Positions 25,356 to 34,126 of a stretch of 64,000 bases of DNA are shown piece by piece. The translations under genes were made by a program, and so were the position numbers. The stretch comes from Namhaeicola litoreus. Its GTDB lineage: Bacteria > Bacteroidota > Bacteroidia > Flavobacteriales > Flavobacteriaceae. The notes under the pieces were generated by a model. It was given only the letters and a program-made list of their open reading frames with translations, was not told the DNA's origin and made no database searches. The stretch lies in the NCBI RefSeq assembly GCF_042679565.1, contig NZ_JBHTMY010000002.1, positions 186,001 to 250,000 of the forward strand. Direction: 5' to 3'. How positions within the stretch are numbered: the stretch's first letter is position 1; the number at the start of each line of letters is the position of its first letter.

Positions 25356-25443
25356 AAACGCATGATGTTTATTTTCTTTGGTCTTTTTCTGACTAATGAA
25401 GAAGTTTTTTATTGCTCATATCCAACCAATACTGCCAATAGAC

Positions 25444-25956
25444 TTATTCCTTGTACCAAGCGGCGTATTTGATATAATTATTGGCTATTCTTTGGATTTC
25501 ACCCGTAATCAACTCCTCACTGATATCTTTTACCTTTTTGGCGGGTACACCACCAAAAATGGTCCCTGAAGGCACGCGTGTATTTTTTGTAACAACTGCA
25601 CCGGCCGCTATAATACTATTGCTTTCGATCACGCAATCATCCATCACAATAGCTCCCATACCAATCAAGACATTGTCATGAATGGTACAACCATGCACGA
25701 TAGCATTGTGTCCAATAGACACATTATTTCCAATTGTAGTTGGAGAGGTTTGGTACGTGGCGTGAATTACGGCTCCATCTTGTACATTGACCTTATTCCC
25801 CATCTTTATAAAATGCACATCACCTCTAACGACAGCATTATACCAAAATGAACAATCATCTCCAGCTTCTACCTCACCAACAATGACTGCATTTTCTGCA
25901 AAAAAACAGTTATTGCCAAACTTAGGTTCATTTCCATTTAAGGCTTTAATAATCAT
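25444..25956 (-). CDS. Gamma-carbonic anhydrase family protein
   Basis: A 170-residue left-handed beta-helix protein with hexapeptide repeats (IGNNVSIGHNAIVHG, IGMGAIVMDDCVIES, IAAGAVVTKNTRVPSG) and a short C-terminal helix. The three likely metal-binding histidines are in AVIHATYQ and SIGHNAIVHGC, as in the YrdA/CaiE branch of gamma-carbonic anhydrases. It probably binds zinc or iron in the cytoplasm; whether it hydrates CO2 is uncertain for this branch. It is a single gene divergent from nfu. Confidence 0.9.
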   Translation of the reverse strand: MIIKALNGNEPKFGNNCFFAENAVIVGEVEAGDDCSFWYNAVVRGDVHFIKMGNKVNVQDGAVIHATYQTSPTTIGNNVSIGHNAIVHGCTIHDNVLIGMGAIVMDDCVIESNSIIAAGAVVTKNTRVPSGTIFGGVPAKKVKDISEELITGEIQRIANNYIKYAAWYKE

Positions 25957-25985
25957 CCCGATTTATTTAGGTTTAACAAAGGTTT

Positions 25986-25993
25986 CAAAAATA
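25986..25993 (-). promoter_or_regulatory. -7 box for the gamma-carbonic anhydrase gene
   Basis: The minus strand reads TATTTTTG, a match to TAnnTTTG, 29 bases upstream of the ATG at 25956. Confidence 0.5.
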
Positions 25994-26010
25994 CTAAATA
26001 AATTCTTTCG

Positions 26011-26018
26011 TATTTTTG
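26011..26018 (+). promoter_or_regulatory. -7 box for nfu
   Basis: TATTTTTG matches TAnnTTTG and lies 23 bases before the nfu start, back to back with the divergent carbonic anhydrase promoter. Confidence 0.55.
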
Positions 26019-26041
26019 TGATCAATTTAATAAACTAAAAA

Positions 26042-26920
26042 ATGGTACAAATCAATATAGAAAGAACAAACAACCCAAATATCATTAAATTTGTTTTGAA
26101 CAAAATGCTGACAGATGGTGCTTTTGAATTTAGCAGCTTGGAGGAAGCCAAAGATTCTCCTTTGGCACAGCAGCTTTTTAAACTTCCTTTCATCAAAAAA
26201 GTGTTCATATCAGCCAATTTTATTGCCCTTGAGCGATACGATATGTTAGAATGGGGTGACGTTGAAGAAGATTTGAAAGAAATTTTAACGGCCTATTTTG
26301 AACAAAACAAGCCACTTTTTCAATCTGAAAGCAAAAAAGCCATCGAAATTTATGCAGAAGAAACGCCCAATCCAACCGTTCAAAAATTTGTGACGAATCA
26401 ATTTTTAACCAAACATTTAATCGAAGTTAAAAACCAAGATGATGCAACAGAGGTTCCGCTTGCTGCTGCGCTTTTTCAATTCCCTTTTGTCAAAGAGGTT
26501 TTTATCAATCAAAATTATATCTCGGTAACCAGAGATAACAGTGTTGAATGGTTTATGGTAAACAATGAAATGAGACAGTTTATTAAAGATTATTTAAGCA
26601 AGGATAATCTTATTGTTACCGAAGCATTTGTTCCCTCAGAAAATCAGAGGAGTGAGAATAGTCTAGATATGAATGCTTTTGATGAAACTTCACAAAAAAT
26701 CATAAGTATTTTAGATGAATATATTCGTCCTGCTGTGGCAGGTGATGGTGGAAATATCCTGTTTAAATCTTATGACCCTGAGAATAAAATGGTAAACGTC
26801 ATTTTACAAGGTGCTTGTAACGGATGTCCGTCATCTACAATCACATTAAAAAACGGAATAGAAGCAACGCTTAAACAATTTCTTCCTAATGAAATTGAAG
26901 GTGTAAATGCATTGAATTAA
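26042..26920 (+). CDS. NifU/Nfu-type iron-sulfur scaffold with duplicated N-terminal domain
   Basis: A 292-residue iron-sulfur carrier. Residues 1-90 and about 98-190 are two copies of the Nfu N-terminal domain; compare ERTNNPNIIKFVLNKML with AEETPNPTVQKFVTNQFL, and LFKLPFIKKVFISANFIAL with LFQFPFVKEVFINQNYISV. Residues about 215-290 are the C-terminal NifU domain with the cluster-binding CxxC in GACNGCPSSTITLKNG. It likely receives clusters from the SUF system and passes them to client enzymes. It starts ATGGTACAA at 26042, and the next gene follows 10 bases on. Confidence 0.92.
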   Translation: MVQINIERTNNPNIIKFVLNKMLTDGAFEFSSLEEAKDSPLAQQLFKLPFIKKVFISANFIALERYDMLEWGDVEEDLKEILTAYFEQNKPLFQSESKKAIEIYAEETPNPTVQKFVTNQFLTKHLIEVKNQDDATEVPLAAALFQFPFVKEVFINQNYISVTRDNSVEWFMVNNEMRQFIKDYLSKDNLIVTEAFVPSENQRSENSLDMNAFDETSQKIISILDEYIRPAVAGDGGNILFKSYDPENKMVNVILQGACNGCPSSTITLKNGIEATLKQFLPNEIEGVNALN

Positions 26921-26930
26921 AACCAAAATC

Positions 26931-29075
26931 ATGAAACATATTTTATTACTCGGCTTGACTTTTTTCTTAAGTCTGCCCATCATCGCCCAAAACAAAAAAA
27001 TGCAATTAACATATCCTGAAACAAGAAAAGATAACACGGTAGATACCTATTTTGGTGAAAAGGTAGCAGATCCTTATCGCTGGTTAGAAGATGATTTATC
27101 TGCAGAAACAGAAGCTTGGGTAAAATCGCAAAATGAAGTTACATTTAATTATTTGAGTAAAATACCTTTTAGAGAGGATATAAAAAAAAGGTTAACTGAA
27201 CTTTGGAATTACGAAAAATTTACGGCGCCTTTTAAAGAAGGAGAATATTCGTATTTCTATAAAAATGACGGCTTGCAGAATCAATATGTGCTTTACCGTC
27301 AAAAAGAAAATGGAGATCCGGAGGTATTTTTAGATCCAAATACTTTTTCTAAAGATGCTACTACATCTTTAAGTTCCATTTCATTTAGCGAGAATGGAAA
27401 GCTAGCCGCTTATGCCATTTCTGAAGGTGGATCTGATTGGAGAAAGGTAATTGTGATAGACGCTATTAGTAAAAAGCAATTAGGAGATACTTTACGAGAT
27501 ATAAAATTTAGTGGCGTTTCCTGGTATAAAAATGAAGGATTCTATTATTCTAGTTACGATAAACCTGAGGGAAGCGAACTTTCTGCGAAAACTGATCAGC
27601 ATAAGTTATATTACCACAAACTTGGAACCGCTCAAAAAGAGGATCAAGTTATTTTTGGTGATGAATTAAAAAGAAGATATGTAGGTGGCTATGTGACTGA
27701 AAATCAAAAATACCTCATCATAAGTGCCGCAGTTTCTACTTCTGGCAATGAATTGTATTATGCTGATTTGACAACAACTGATAAAACAATTAAACCTCTT
27801 ATTTCTAATGTAGAAAACGATTATAACGTTATAGAAGCTGATGATAAGGCTCTTTATGTTTATACTAATCACAATGCGCCTAATGGAAAACTCGTAAAAG
27901 TGAATTTGTCCAAAACAGATCAAAAAGATTGGGTAACTTTGGTTCCAGAAACCAAAGATGTGATGAGTGTCAATTCTGGGGCAGGTTATTTTTTCGTCGA
28001 GTATATGAAAGATGCCGTTTCCGTGGTAGAACAATATGACATGAAAGGTAACAAACTCCGAAATATTGAATTACCTGGTATCGGATCTGCCGGCGGATTT
28101 GGAGGTAAAAAAACGGATAAAGATCTTTATTACTCCTTTACAAATTATGTTACTCCTGGGTCAATTTATAAATTAGATCCAAAAACGGGAAAATCAACAC
28201 TTTATAAAAAACCAATTGTTCAATTTAACCCTAATGATTTTACTTCTGAACAAGTTTTTTACACTTCTAAAGACGGTACAAAGGTCCCTATGATCATTAC
28301 ATACAGAAAGGGAACCGTTCTCAACGGTAAAAACCCAACAATTCTTTACGGATATGGCGGATTTAATATTAGCCTCACCCCTAGTTTTAGTATAGTAAAT
28401 GCTGTTTGGATGGAAATGGGTGGTATTTATGCAGTGCCCAATTTAAGAGGTGGTGGAGAATACGGGAAAGCATGGCACGACGCAGGAACCCAAATGAAAA
28501 AACAAAATGTTTTTGACGATTTTATCGCAGCTGGCGAATACCTCATAGAAAACAATTATACATCTAAAGATTATTTAGCCATTAGAGGTGGTTCTAATGG
28601 TGGACTTTTGGTAGGGGCAACCATGACGCAGAGACCGGATCTGATGAAAGTTGCACTCCCCGCAGTAGGTGTTTTAGACATGTTGCGTTACCATACTTTT
28701 ACAGCCGGTGCGGGTTGGGCTTATGACTATGGAACTTCTGAACAAAGTGAAGAAATGTTTCATTATTTAAAAGGATATTCACCGGTACATAATGTAAAAG
28801 AGGGTGTGGAATATCCAGCCACATTGGTAACTACAGGAGATCATGATGACCGCGTAGTACCGGCCCACTCATTTAAATTTGCCGCAGAATTACAAGATAA
28901 ACAATCCGGAAATAATCCTGTTCTTATCAGAATAGAAACCAATGCCGGTCATGGTGCAGGTACACCTGTATCAAAAACCATAGAGCAATATGCCGATATT
29001 TTTGGATTTACTCTTTACAATATGAATATTCAATTAGATGATCAATTGAAGAGTTCAACACCTATTTCACATTAA
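26931..29075 (+). CDS. Prolyl oligopeptidase family serine peptidase (S9)
   Basis: A 714-residue secreted peptidase that cuts short peptides after proline. The signal peptide is MKHILLLGLTFFLSLPIIAQ. The N-terminal part (to about 430) is the seven-bladed propeller, starting with YPETRKDNTVDTYFGEKVAD and PYRWLED. The C-terminal alpha/beta hydrolase domain holds the triad: Ser555 in RGGSNGGLLVG, Asp in TGDHDDRVVPAHSF and His in NAGHGAGTP. It is likely periplasmic and serves peptide use. Its last 14 bases overlap the convergent GreA-like gene. Confidence 0.95.
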   Translation: MKHILLLGLTFFLSLPIIAQNKKMQLTYPETRKDNTVDTYFGEKVADPYRWLEDDLSAETEAWVKSQNEVTFNYLSKIPFREDIKKRLTELWNYEKFTAPFKEGEYSYFYKNDGLQNQYVLYRQKENGDPEVFLDPNTFSKDATTSLSSISFSENGKLAAYAISEGGSDWRKVIVIDAISKKQLGDTLRDIKFSGVSWYKNEGFYYSSYDKPEGSELSAKTDQHKLYYHKLGTAQKEDQVIFGDELKRRYVGGYVTENQKYLIISAAVSTSGNELYYADLTTTDKTIKPLISNVENDYNVIEADDKALYVYTNHNAPNGKLVKVNLSKTDQKDWVTLVPETKDVMSVNSGAGYFFVEYMKDAVSVVEQYDMKGNKLRNIELPGIGSAGGFGGKKTDKDLYYSFTNYVTPGSIYKLDPKTGKSTLYKKPIVQFNPNDFTSEQVFYTSKDGTKVPMIITYRKGTVLNGKNPTILYGYGGFNISLTPSFSIVNAVWMEMGGIYAVPNLRGGGEYGKAWHDAGTQMKKQNVFDDFIAAGEYLIENNYTSKDYLAIRGGSNGGLLVGATMTQRPDLMKVALPAVGVLDMLRYHTFTAGAGWAYDYGTSEQSEEMFHYLKGYSPVHNVKEGVEYPATLVTTGDHDDRVVPAHSFKFAAELQDKQSGNNPVLIRIETNAGHGAGTPVSKTIEQYADIFGFTLYNMNIQLDDQLKSSTPISH

Positions 29076-29505
29076 TCACTGTCTGAATTTTTCCGTTGAT
29101 CTCAAACTGATCACCAACTCTTTTTTGCCATAAGGCTCGCCCCAGCGGCGAGCCGGGCGAAATAAAATATACAATTTGTCCGTTTAGCTTAAGCATTCCT
29201 AATCCCACAGCAACGAAATAATTATGTTGATCTGTCTGAACAAAACTTCCCAATTCTACCTGCCTTTTTCTCACCGGGCTTATTTGTTTACATAAATTGA
29301 GCATTTCTAACCATTCTCCATTTTGGTGACGATTTTTTTGAATTTCGGCATGAATCATAGACCTTCCCGTTTCATATTTATCGCCCATAGAACTTTTTGT
29401 CTCATTGAGCAATGATTCTTGAAGTGAATCATATATTGCCCCTAAATCATTCAATTTTTTCTGAATCTTGTCAATGCAAGTCAGTAATAATTTTTCTTTT
29501 TCCAT
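29062..29505 (-). CDS. GreA/GreB-like C-terminal domain protein
   Basis: A 147-residue cytoplasmic protein. The N-terminal half is a helical region (KEKLLLTCIDKIQKKLNDLG to about residue 70) and the C-terminal half resembles the GreA/GreB/Rnk C-terminal FKBP-like fold, with SPLGRALWQKRVGDQFEING near the end. Relatives in Flavobacteriia are often labelled '3-oxoacyl-ACP synthase', which nothing in this sequence supports. It may bind RNA polymerase, but the N-terminal acidic tip needed for transcript cleavage is not evident. It overlaps the prolyl oligopeptidase gene tail to tail. Confidence 0.75.
   Translation of the reverse strand: MEKEKLLLTCIDKIQKKLNDLGAIYDSLQESLLNETKSSMGDKYETGRSMIHAEIQKNRHQNGEWLEMLNLCKQISPVRKRQVELGSFVQTDQHNYFVAVGLGMLKLNGQIVYFISPGSPLGRALWQKRVGDQFEINGKIQTVINVK
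29134..29154. repeat. GC-rich perfect hairpin inside the GreA-like gene
   Basis: GGCTCGCC - CCAGC - GGCGAGCC, a perfect 8-base GC-rich stem in otherwise AT-rich DNA. It falls in the codons for the conserved SPLGRA motif, where codons such as CCC GGC TCG CCG CTG GGG are unlike the rest of the window. Confidence 0.7.
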
Positions 29506-29557
29506 TAGAATAGACCTATTTGAAGCTTTTTTGTACTTTTCCTGAAAATTAGTAAAA

Positions 29558-30688
29558 ATGAAACAAATAGTAGTACTGGGTTCTGGTATGGTAGGTAGTG
29601 CAATGGCCCTCGATATGGCCAGCTATCACAATGTCATGGTCGCTGACAAAAATTTGGAAAATCTTCAAAAATTAAAGAAAAAAAATAACAAAATAAAAAC
29701 CATTGTACTGGATGTAACAGATGAATCTGAATTAACTCAAATTATAAAACCAGCAGATCTTGTAATTTGTGCAGTGCCGGGTTTTCTTGGTTTTGAAACC
29801 ATGAAAAAGATCATAAAAAATAAAAAGAACGTTGTCGATATATCATTTTTTCCTGAAAATGCTCTTGAATTAAATGAATTGGCTATTGAAAATGAAGTAA
29901 CTGCTGTTGTAGATTGTGGAGTTGCTCCAGGCATGGGAAACATTATATTAGGTCATTATGATAATCTTTTTCAAATAGAAAATTTCACCTGTATGGTTGG
30001 CGGTTTACCCGAAGAAAAAAAATGGCCTTTTTACTATAAAGCTCCCTTCTCTCCAGTTGATGTGATTGAAGAATACACAAGACCTGCCAGATATGTTGAA
30101 AACGGATTCCTTGTCACGAGAGAAGCATTGAGTGATGTTGAATTAATCGATTTTGATGAAGTGGGCACCCTTGAAGCTTTCAATTCTGATGGCTTGCGTT
30201 CTCTTATTTATACAATGCCTCATATTAAAAATATGAAAGAGAAAACATTGCGTTACCCCGGTCATGTAGAATACATACAAGTACTTAAAAAAACGGGTTT
30301 TTTCAATAGTAAACCCATTGAAATAGAGGGTAAAAGAATTGCACCAATTGATTTTACGTCTAAAATATTATTTGGAGAATGGAAATTGGGCGAGAATGAA
30401 AAGGAACTTACGATCATGGAAGTTGCGATGGAAGGGAAATCTGATGGCCGGTCAAAAAAAATAACTTATCACTTGTTAGACCGATTTGATAAAACCACAA
30501 GTACCTCTTCTATGGCGAGAACAACGGGATACACGGCTACTGCAGTAGCAAATTTCGTTTTAGAAGGGCATTTAAATAAGAATGGCATTCTTCCTCCGGA
30601 ACTGGTTGGAAAAGTTGACGGTTCTTTAAAATATGTACTGAACTATTTATCGGAAAGAGGCGTAGTTTATCATAAAACCGAAGTATGA
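29558..30688 (+). CDS. Saccharopine dehydrogenase-like oxidoreductase
   Basis: A 376-residue NAD(P)-dependent oxidoreductase of the saccharopine dehydrogenase/homospermidine synthase superfamily. It begins with the Rossmann motif VVLGSGMVGSAMALDMA and a VADKN acidic turn, followed by VICAVPGFLGFETMKK and DCGVAPGMGNIILGHYD, both typical of LYS9-like bacterial proteins. It probably works on an amino-acid substrate, for example in lysine breakdown, but the reaction cannot be fixed from sequence. It overlaps tag by four bases (ATGA), so both are in one operon. Confidence 0.9.
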   Translation: MKQIVVLGSGMVGSAMALDMASYHNVMVADKNLENLQKLKKKNNKIKTIVLDVTDESELTQIIKPADLVICAVPGFLGFETMKKIIKNKKNVVDISFFPENALELNELAIENEVTAVVDCGVAPGMGNIILGHYDNLFQIENFTCMVGGLPEEKKWPFYYKAPFSPVDVIEEYTRPARYVENGFLVTREALSDVELIDFDEVGTLEAFNSDGLRSLIYTMPHIKNMKEKTLRYPGHVEYIQVLKKTGFFNSKPIEIEGKRIAPIDFTSKILFGEWKLGENEKELTIMEVAMEGKSDGRSKKITYHLLDRFDKTTSTSSMARTTGYTATAVANFVLEGHLNKNGILPPELVGKVDGSLKYVLNYLSERGVVYHKTEV

Positions 30689-31245
30689 AAAGATGTACCT
30701 GGTGTGGAGAAGATCCATTATATGTAAATTATCACGATACTGAATGGGGTGTACCAGTTTATGACGATCAAAGAATATTTGAATATCTTATTTTAGAAAC
30801 TTTCCAGGCGGGACTAAGTTGGATAACTGTGCTCAGAAAAAGAGAAAATTTCAGAAAAGCATTTGACAATTTTGACTTTGTGAAAATTAGCTCTTATGAT
30901 GAAAAAAAATTGGAAAGCTTAATCGATGATGCCGGAATTATTCGAAACAGATTAAAAATAAAAGCCGCAATAAGCAACGCCCAAAAATTCATAGAAGTTC
31001 AAAAGGAATTTGGCAGTTTTTCAAAATATATCTGGGCATTTGTAAACCATCAACCCATAGTAAATCATTGGAAAGATATGTCGGATCTACCAGCTACCTC
31101 AGAAATCTCTGACCGGCTTTCAAAAGACTTAAAAAAAAGAGGCTTTAAGTTTGTCGGCTCAACAGTGATGTATGCGCATATGCAGGCAACAGGGATGGTA
31201 AACGATCATGTGACCCATTGTTTTAGACATAATGAAATCCAATAA
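30685..31245 (+). CDS. tag: DNA-3-methyladenine glycosylase I
   Basis: Removes 3-methyladenine from alkylated DNA, starting base-excision repair. The 186-residue protein starts MKRCTWCGEDPLYVNYHDTE and keeps the zinc site Cys4, His17, His175 and Cys179 at the same residue numbers as E. coli Tag. The LILETFQAGLSWITVLRKRE block and the late GSTVMYAHMQATGMVNDH block are also typical. It is the second gene after the saccharopine dehydrogenase-like gene and is followed by a hairpin shared with the convergent SRPBCC gene. Confidence 0.96.
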   Translation: MKRCTWCGEDPLYVNYHDTEWGVPVYDDQRIFEYLILETFQAGLSWITVLRKRENFRKAFDNFDFVKISSYDEKKLESLIDDAGIIRNRLKIKAAISNAQKFIEVQKEFGSFSKYIWAFVNHQPIVNHWKDMSDLPATSEISDRLSKDLKKRGFKFVGSTVMYAHMQATGMVNDHVTHCFRHNEIQ

Positions 31246-31249
31246 AAAA

Positions 31250-31274
31250 AGATCCAAATTTATGATTTGGATCT
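31250..31274 (-). terminator. Convergent terminator between tag and the SRPBCC gene
   Basis: A perfect 10-base stem AGATCCAAAT / ATTTGGATCT with loop TTATG. The minus strand has a long T run after it (plus-strand AATAAAAAAA at 31241-31250), so it mainly ends the SRPBCC transcript, but it can also act on tag. Confidence 0.8.
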
Positions 31275-31281
31275 TCTAATT

Positions 31282-32325
31282 CTATTCTGTCAAAGATATA
31301 GCGTTTTCCTTGACCGGTATATATATTTCTGTAATTAAATCTGCCGGATTAGGTGTATTGATAGGTGAATTTACATATATTTCAAACGGTTCACCTTTAT
31401 CATCTATATCGTAATCAGGTAATTTTGCTGCTTCGTCATAAGCTTCTGTCCAAGCATTTTCAGAATTCTCATAGCCACCCTTTAAAGTGGTTTTAAAATA
31501 CATGCCTCTTTCCATAAAACCAGAAACAATGTCACTTCCAATGGGTGTAATCATTTTTTCAGAAATAGGATAACAAACCGAATACATGGCAGTGCCACCT
31601 TCTTCATCAAATTTGTGATAAATAGTAAACGGACTACCTGTAGTTCTTACATTATTAGTATTTACAAAATTATTTACTTTAAGCATCATAAGTGGATATT
31701 TAGCGCCAATTTCTTCAATCGAGCTCGAAGTAGTAGTAAACAAGAAAAAGCCACCGCTATAATCTACTAAACCATTGTGCGTAATACTAAATTCTTTCAC
31801 TTTCTTTTGAATTGTATTGTCTAATAATTCTAAACCCCTCTCTTCCATTGGACCCATATTTTCTTCCATACTTCCTGCCATAAATCTGGAGAAAAAACCT
31901 AATTCACCTTTCATAGTCCAGGTTAATTTTGTTCCGCCATCCACTTTTTCAAGTATCCAATCATTTTCTGAAAGCATATCACCAAAAGGAGTTTCGAAAA
32001 CAATTTCCTGATCTATTCTGTTGGGTTTATCTACACTAATCGTTTTCATCATCCCTTTGCCATCTTTACCAGTCCAGGAGTAACTTGCCCCCTCACCTAC
32101 TGTATTTGCAGGGTACGTTTCTTGAATAGTTGAATCTTGTTCATACCAAGGACCCCAAGCTTCCCAATTCTTGTAATCATTTAATTCATTAAAAACCAAC
32201 TCCGACTCTGCATTAATCACTCTTGATCGAGTGACTTCATATTTTCCATCTAAAGTGGCCAAATAAATGGCTCCAATTACTATTAGAATTAAAATAAGTA
32301 AAAGAATGTATTTTAGTATTTTCAT
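31282..32325 (-). CDS. SRPBCC/GyrI-like two-domain protein
   Basis: A 347-residue protein with an N-terminal membrane anchor (MKILKYILLLILILIVIGAI), an SRPBCC (polyketide cyclase-like) domain at about 30-175 with VINAESELVFNELNDYKNWE and the EETPFGD region, and a C-terminal GyrI-like small-molecule-binding domain at about 190-345 (TEIYIPVKEN at the end). It may bind a hydrophobic ligand near the membrane. Such fusions occur in Bacteroidetes, but their function is not known. Confidence 0.8.
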   Translation of the reverse strand: MKILKYILLLILILIVIGAIYLATLDGKYEVTRSRVINAESELVFNELNDYKNWEAWGPWYEQDSTIQETYPANTVGEGASYSWTGKDGKGMMKTISVDKPNRIDQEIVFETPFGDMLSENDWILEKVDGGTKLTWTMKGELGFFSRFMAGSMEENMGPMEERGLELLDNTIQKKVKEFSITHNGLVDYSGGFFLFTTTSSSIEEIGAKYPLMMLKVNNFVNTNNVRTTGSPFTIYHKFDEEGGTAMYSVCYPISEKMITPIGSDIVSGFMERGMYFKTTLKGGYENSENAWTEAYDEAAKLPDYDIDDKGEPFEIYVNSPINTPNPADLITEIYIPVKENAISLTE

Positions 32326-32505
32326 AAAGTTTATATTAGATAGTATATCAAATATAGCAAAATTGTAGAATTTTCTGAGTTTTGTTTAAATATTCATGAT
32401 TGTCCAATAAATTTGAGTAACGAAAAATAGGTTAGCGTCTTTGGACTATTTAGTAATTCCATAATAAAAATGTAATTTGCACTTTGAAATTTTAGTAAAA
32501 AATTG

Positions 32506-33450
32506 ATGGAAGGTGTTGTTATAAAATCTACAGGAAGTTGGTATACTGTTCTTGCTGGAAATCGCGAAATAGCTTGTAGAATTAAGGGTAAATTCAGGAT
32601 AAAAGGGATAAAAAGCACCAACCCGGTAACCGTGGGAGATCATGTTACCATAGAAATGGAAGAAAATGAGGAAAACGGAGTGATCACTCAAATTCATGAT
32701 CGCAAGAACTATATCATTCGAAAATCTGTCAATCTATCTAAACAAACACATATCATCGCAGCTAATATAGATGTCGCTTTTTTATTAGTTACACTTGATG
32801 AGCCACCCACATTCCCTGCCTTCATCGATCGCTTTTTAGCAACGGCAGAAGCCTATGATATTCCGGCCATACTTTTGTTCAATAAAATCGATTTGTATAC
32901 TTCAGAAGAGCTGATTCAAAAGAAAGATAAACTCATTGAACTTTATGAGAAAATCGGTTATAAATGTATAGAAATTTCGGTAAAAACAGAGTTGAATATA
33001 GATTTAGTGAAACAAGAAATGATAGGAAAAGTATCTATGTTTACCGGACATTCAGGTGTTGGGAAGTCTTCACTTATCAATAAAATTTCACCCGATTTGG
33101 ATTTAAAAACAGCTGAAATCTCAAATCAGCACAAACAGGGGCAGCACACAACTACTTTCGCGGAAATGTTTATCCTTCCCACAGACCCTGAAAGTTATAT
33201 CATAGACACACCAGGCATCAAAGGTTTTGGTGTAGTAGATTTTTCTGACGAAGAAGTAGGTGATTTTTTCCCCGAAATATTTGCCTTAAAATCGTTGTGT
33301 AAATTCAGTAACTGTATTCACGTAAATGAACCCAAATGCGCCGTTAAAAAGGCTCTAGAAGAGGGTGAAATTGCAAATTCTCGGTACCGCAGTTACCTGC
33401 AAATACTTGCAGGAGAAGAAGAGCATTACAGGACAGATTTTTTCGAATAG
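32506..33450 (+). CDS. rsgA: Ribosome small-subunit biogenesis GTPase RsgA
   Basis: Circularly permuted GTPase that helps mature the 30S subunit. The 314-residue protein has an OB-fold start (residues 1-70), then G4 NKID (126-129), G1 GHSGVGKS (181-188) and G3 DTPG (234-237), in the permuted order. The zinc site is Cys265, Cys270, His272 and Cys278 (CKFSNCIHVNEPKC). ATG at 32506 is chosen over the TTG one codon earlier. It stands alone and is followed by about 200 bases with no gene. Confidence 0.96.
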   Translation: MEGVVIKSTGSWYTVLAGNREIACRIKGKFRIKGIKSTNPVTVGDHVTIEMEENEENGVITQIHDRKNYIIRKSVNLSKQTHIIAANIDVAFLLVTLDEPPTFPAFIDRFLATAEAYDIPAILLFNKIDLYTSEELIQKKDKLIELYEKIGYKCIEISVKTELNIDLVKQEMIGKVSMFTGHSGVGKSSLINKISPDLDLKTAEISNQHKQGQHTTTFAEMFILPTDPESYIIDTPGIKGFGVVDFSDEEVGDFFPEIFALKSLCKFSNCIHVNEPKCAVKKALEEGEIANSRYRSYLQILAGEEEHYRTDFFE

Positions 33451-33638
33451 ATAGCATTCTTAACAACATTCCAATAACTCTCTAAAAATCATTTATTTAA
33501 ATATATTTTGTTAAAAAAGTTAATTTTTTAGTTTTATTATTAAAAATAATGTCATTAATTAGCCAATATTATTTTTCCCCCTGCGTTCATAATTCTATGA
33601 ATTTTTAATTTTTACTCAGCTTCAGGGTTGCGAATTTA

Positions 33639-33659
33639 ATCCTAAGCTCTTTTAGGATG
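33639..33659 (+). promoter_or_regulatory. Hairpin covering the dtd start codon
   Basis: ATCCTAA (33639-33645) pairs perfectly with TTAGGAT (33652-33658), leaving a 6-base loop. The right arm includes the A and T of the dtd ATG (33657-33659), so the hairpin in mRNA would hide the start. Confidence 0.5.
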
Positions 33660-34109
33660 AAAGCAGTTATTCAAAGGGTACTTCAAGCCTCAGTTTCAAT
33701 AGACGGAGAAATTTTCAGCCGGATCGATCAGGGTTTACTCGTTTTATTAGGAATTTCTAATGAAGATGACGAGAATGATATCGCATGGCTTTCCAAAAAA
33801 ATTAGTCAATTAAGGATTTTTAATGACGAAAATGACGTGATGAATAAATCGCTCATTGATGTGAATGGCAACGCTCTTGTTGTTAGCCAATTTACTTTAT
33901 TGGCGAGTACTAAAAAGGGTAATCGCCCTTCCTATATACAAGCAGCAGGTCCTGATATAGCTATTCCTCTCTATAAAAAATTTGTTGCTCAATTTGAAAG
34001 TGACCTAGGTCGAGAAATAAAAACGGGCATTTTTGGTGCCGACATGAAAGTTTCTCTGGTAAATGACGGGCCAGTAACCATAATAATTGACACCAAAAAC
34101 AAAGAATAA
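33657..34109 (+). CDS. dtd: D-aminoacyl-tRNA deacylase
   Basis: Removes D-amino acids wrongly attached to tRNA. The 150-residue protein begins MKAVIQRVLQASVSIDGEIF and has the two family motifs that meet across the dimer, SQFTLLAST and the C-terminal NDGPVTIII (the 'GPxxP'-type end). Size and content match DTD. Upstream, 33451-33656 is an AT-rich 206-base gap with no gene. It lies 17 bases before the first DUF3857 gene and is likely co-transcribed with it. Confidence 0.95.
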   Translation: MKAVIQRVLQASVSIDGEIFSRIDQGLLVLLGISNEDDENDIAWLSKKISQLRIFNDENDVMNKSLIDVNGNALVVSQFTLLASTKKGNRPSYIQAAGPDIAIPLYKKFVAQFESDLGREIKTGIFGADMKVSLVNDGPVTIIIDTKNKE

Positions 34110-34126
34110 ATTTCAAATTCTATTAT

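Larger units (their letters stand above)
25027..25443. other. Gene-poor stretch after the tRNA
   Basis: About 420 bases between the tRNA terminator and the gamma-carbonic anhydrase gene. No long reading frame, integrase remnant or duplicated tRNA end is seen. It contains one possible 43-codon membrane peptide (25163-25294), a 10-base direct repeat and a 9-base inverted repeat, listed separately. The rest shows nothing I can assign. Confidence 0.6.

Noticed and set aside
24909..25443. tRNA-Val as an integration site for a mobile element
   Set aside because: No integrase, no repeat of the tRNA 3' end downstream, and no shift to foreign-looking genes; the next genes are core metabolism.
29062..29505. 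3-oxoacyl-ACP synthase
   Set aside because: That label is used for relatives in databases, but the sequence has no ketosynthase motif and is far too short; the C-terminal half looks like GreA/GreB.
30925..31245. Frameshift or truncation in tag
   Set aside because: All four zinc ligands fall at the same residue numbers as in E. coli Tag and the length is normal.
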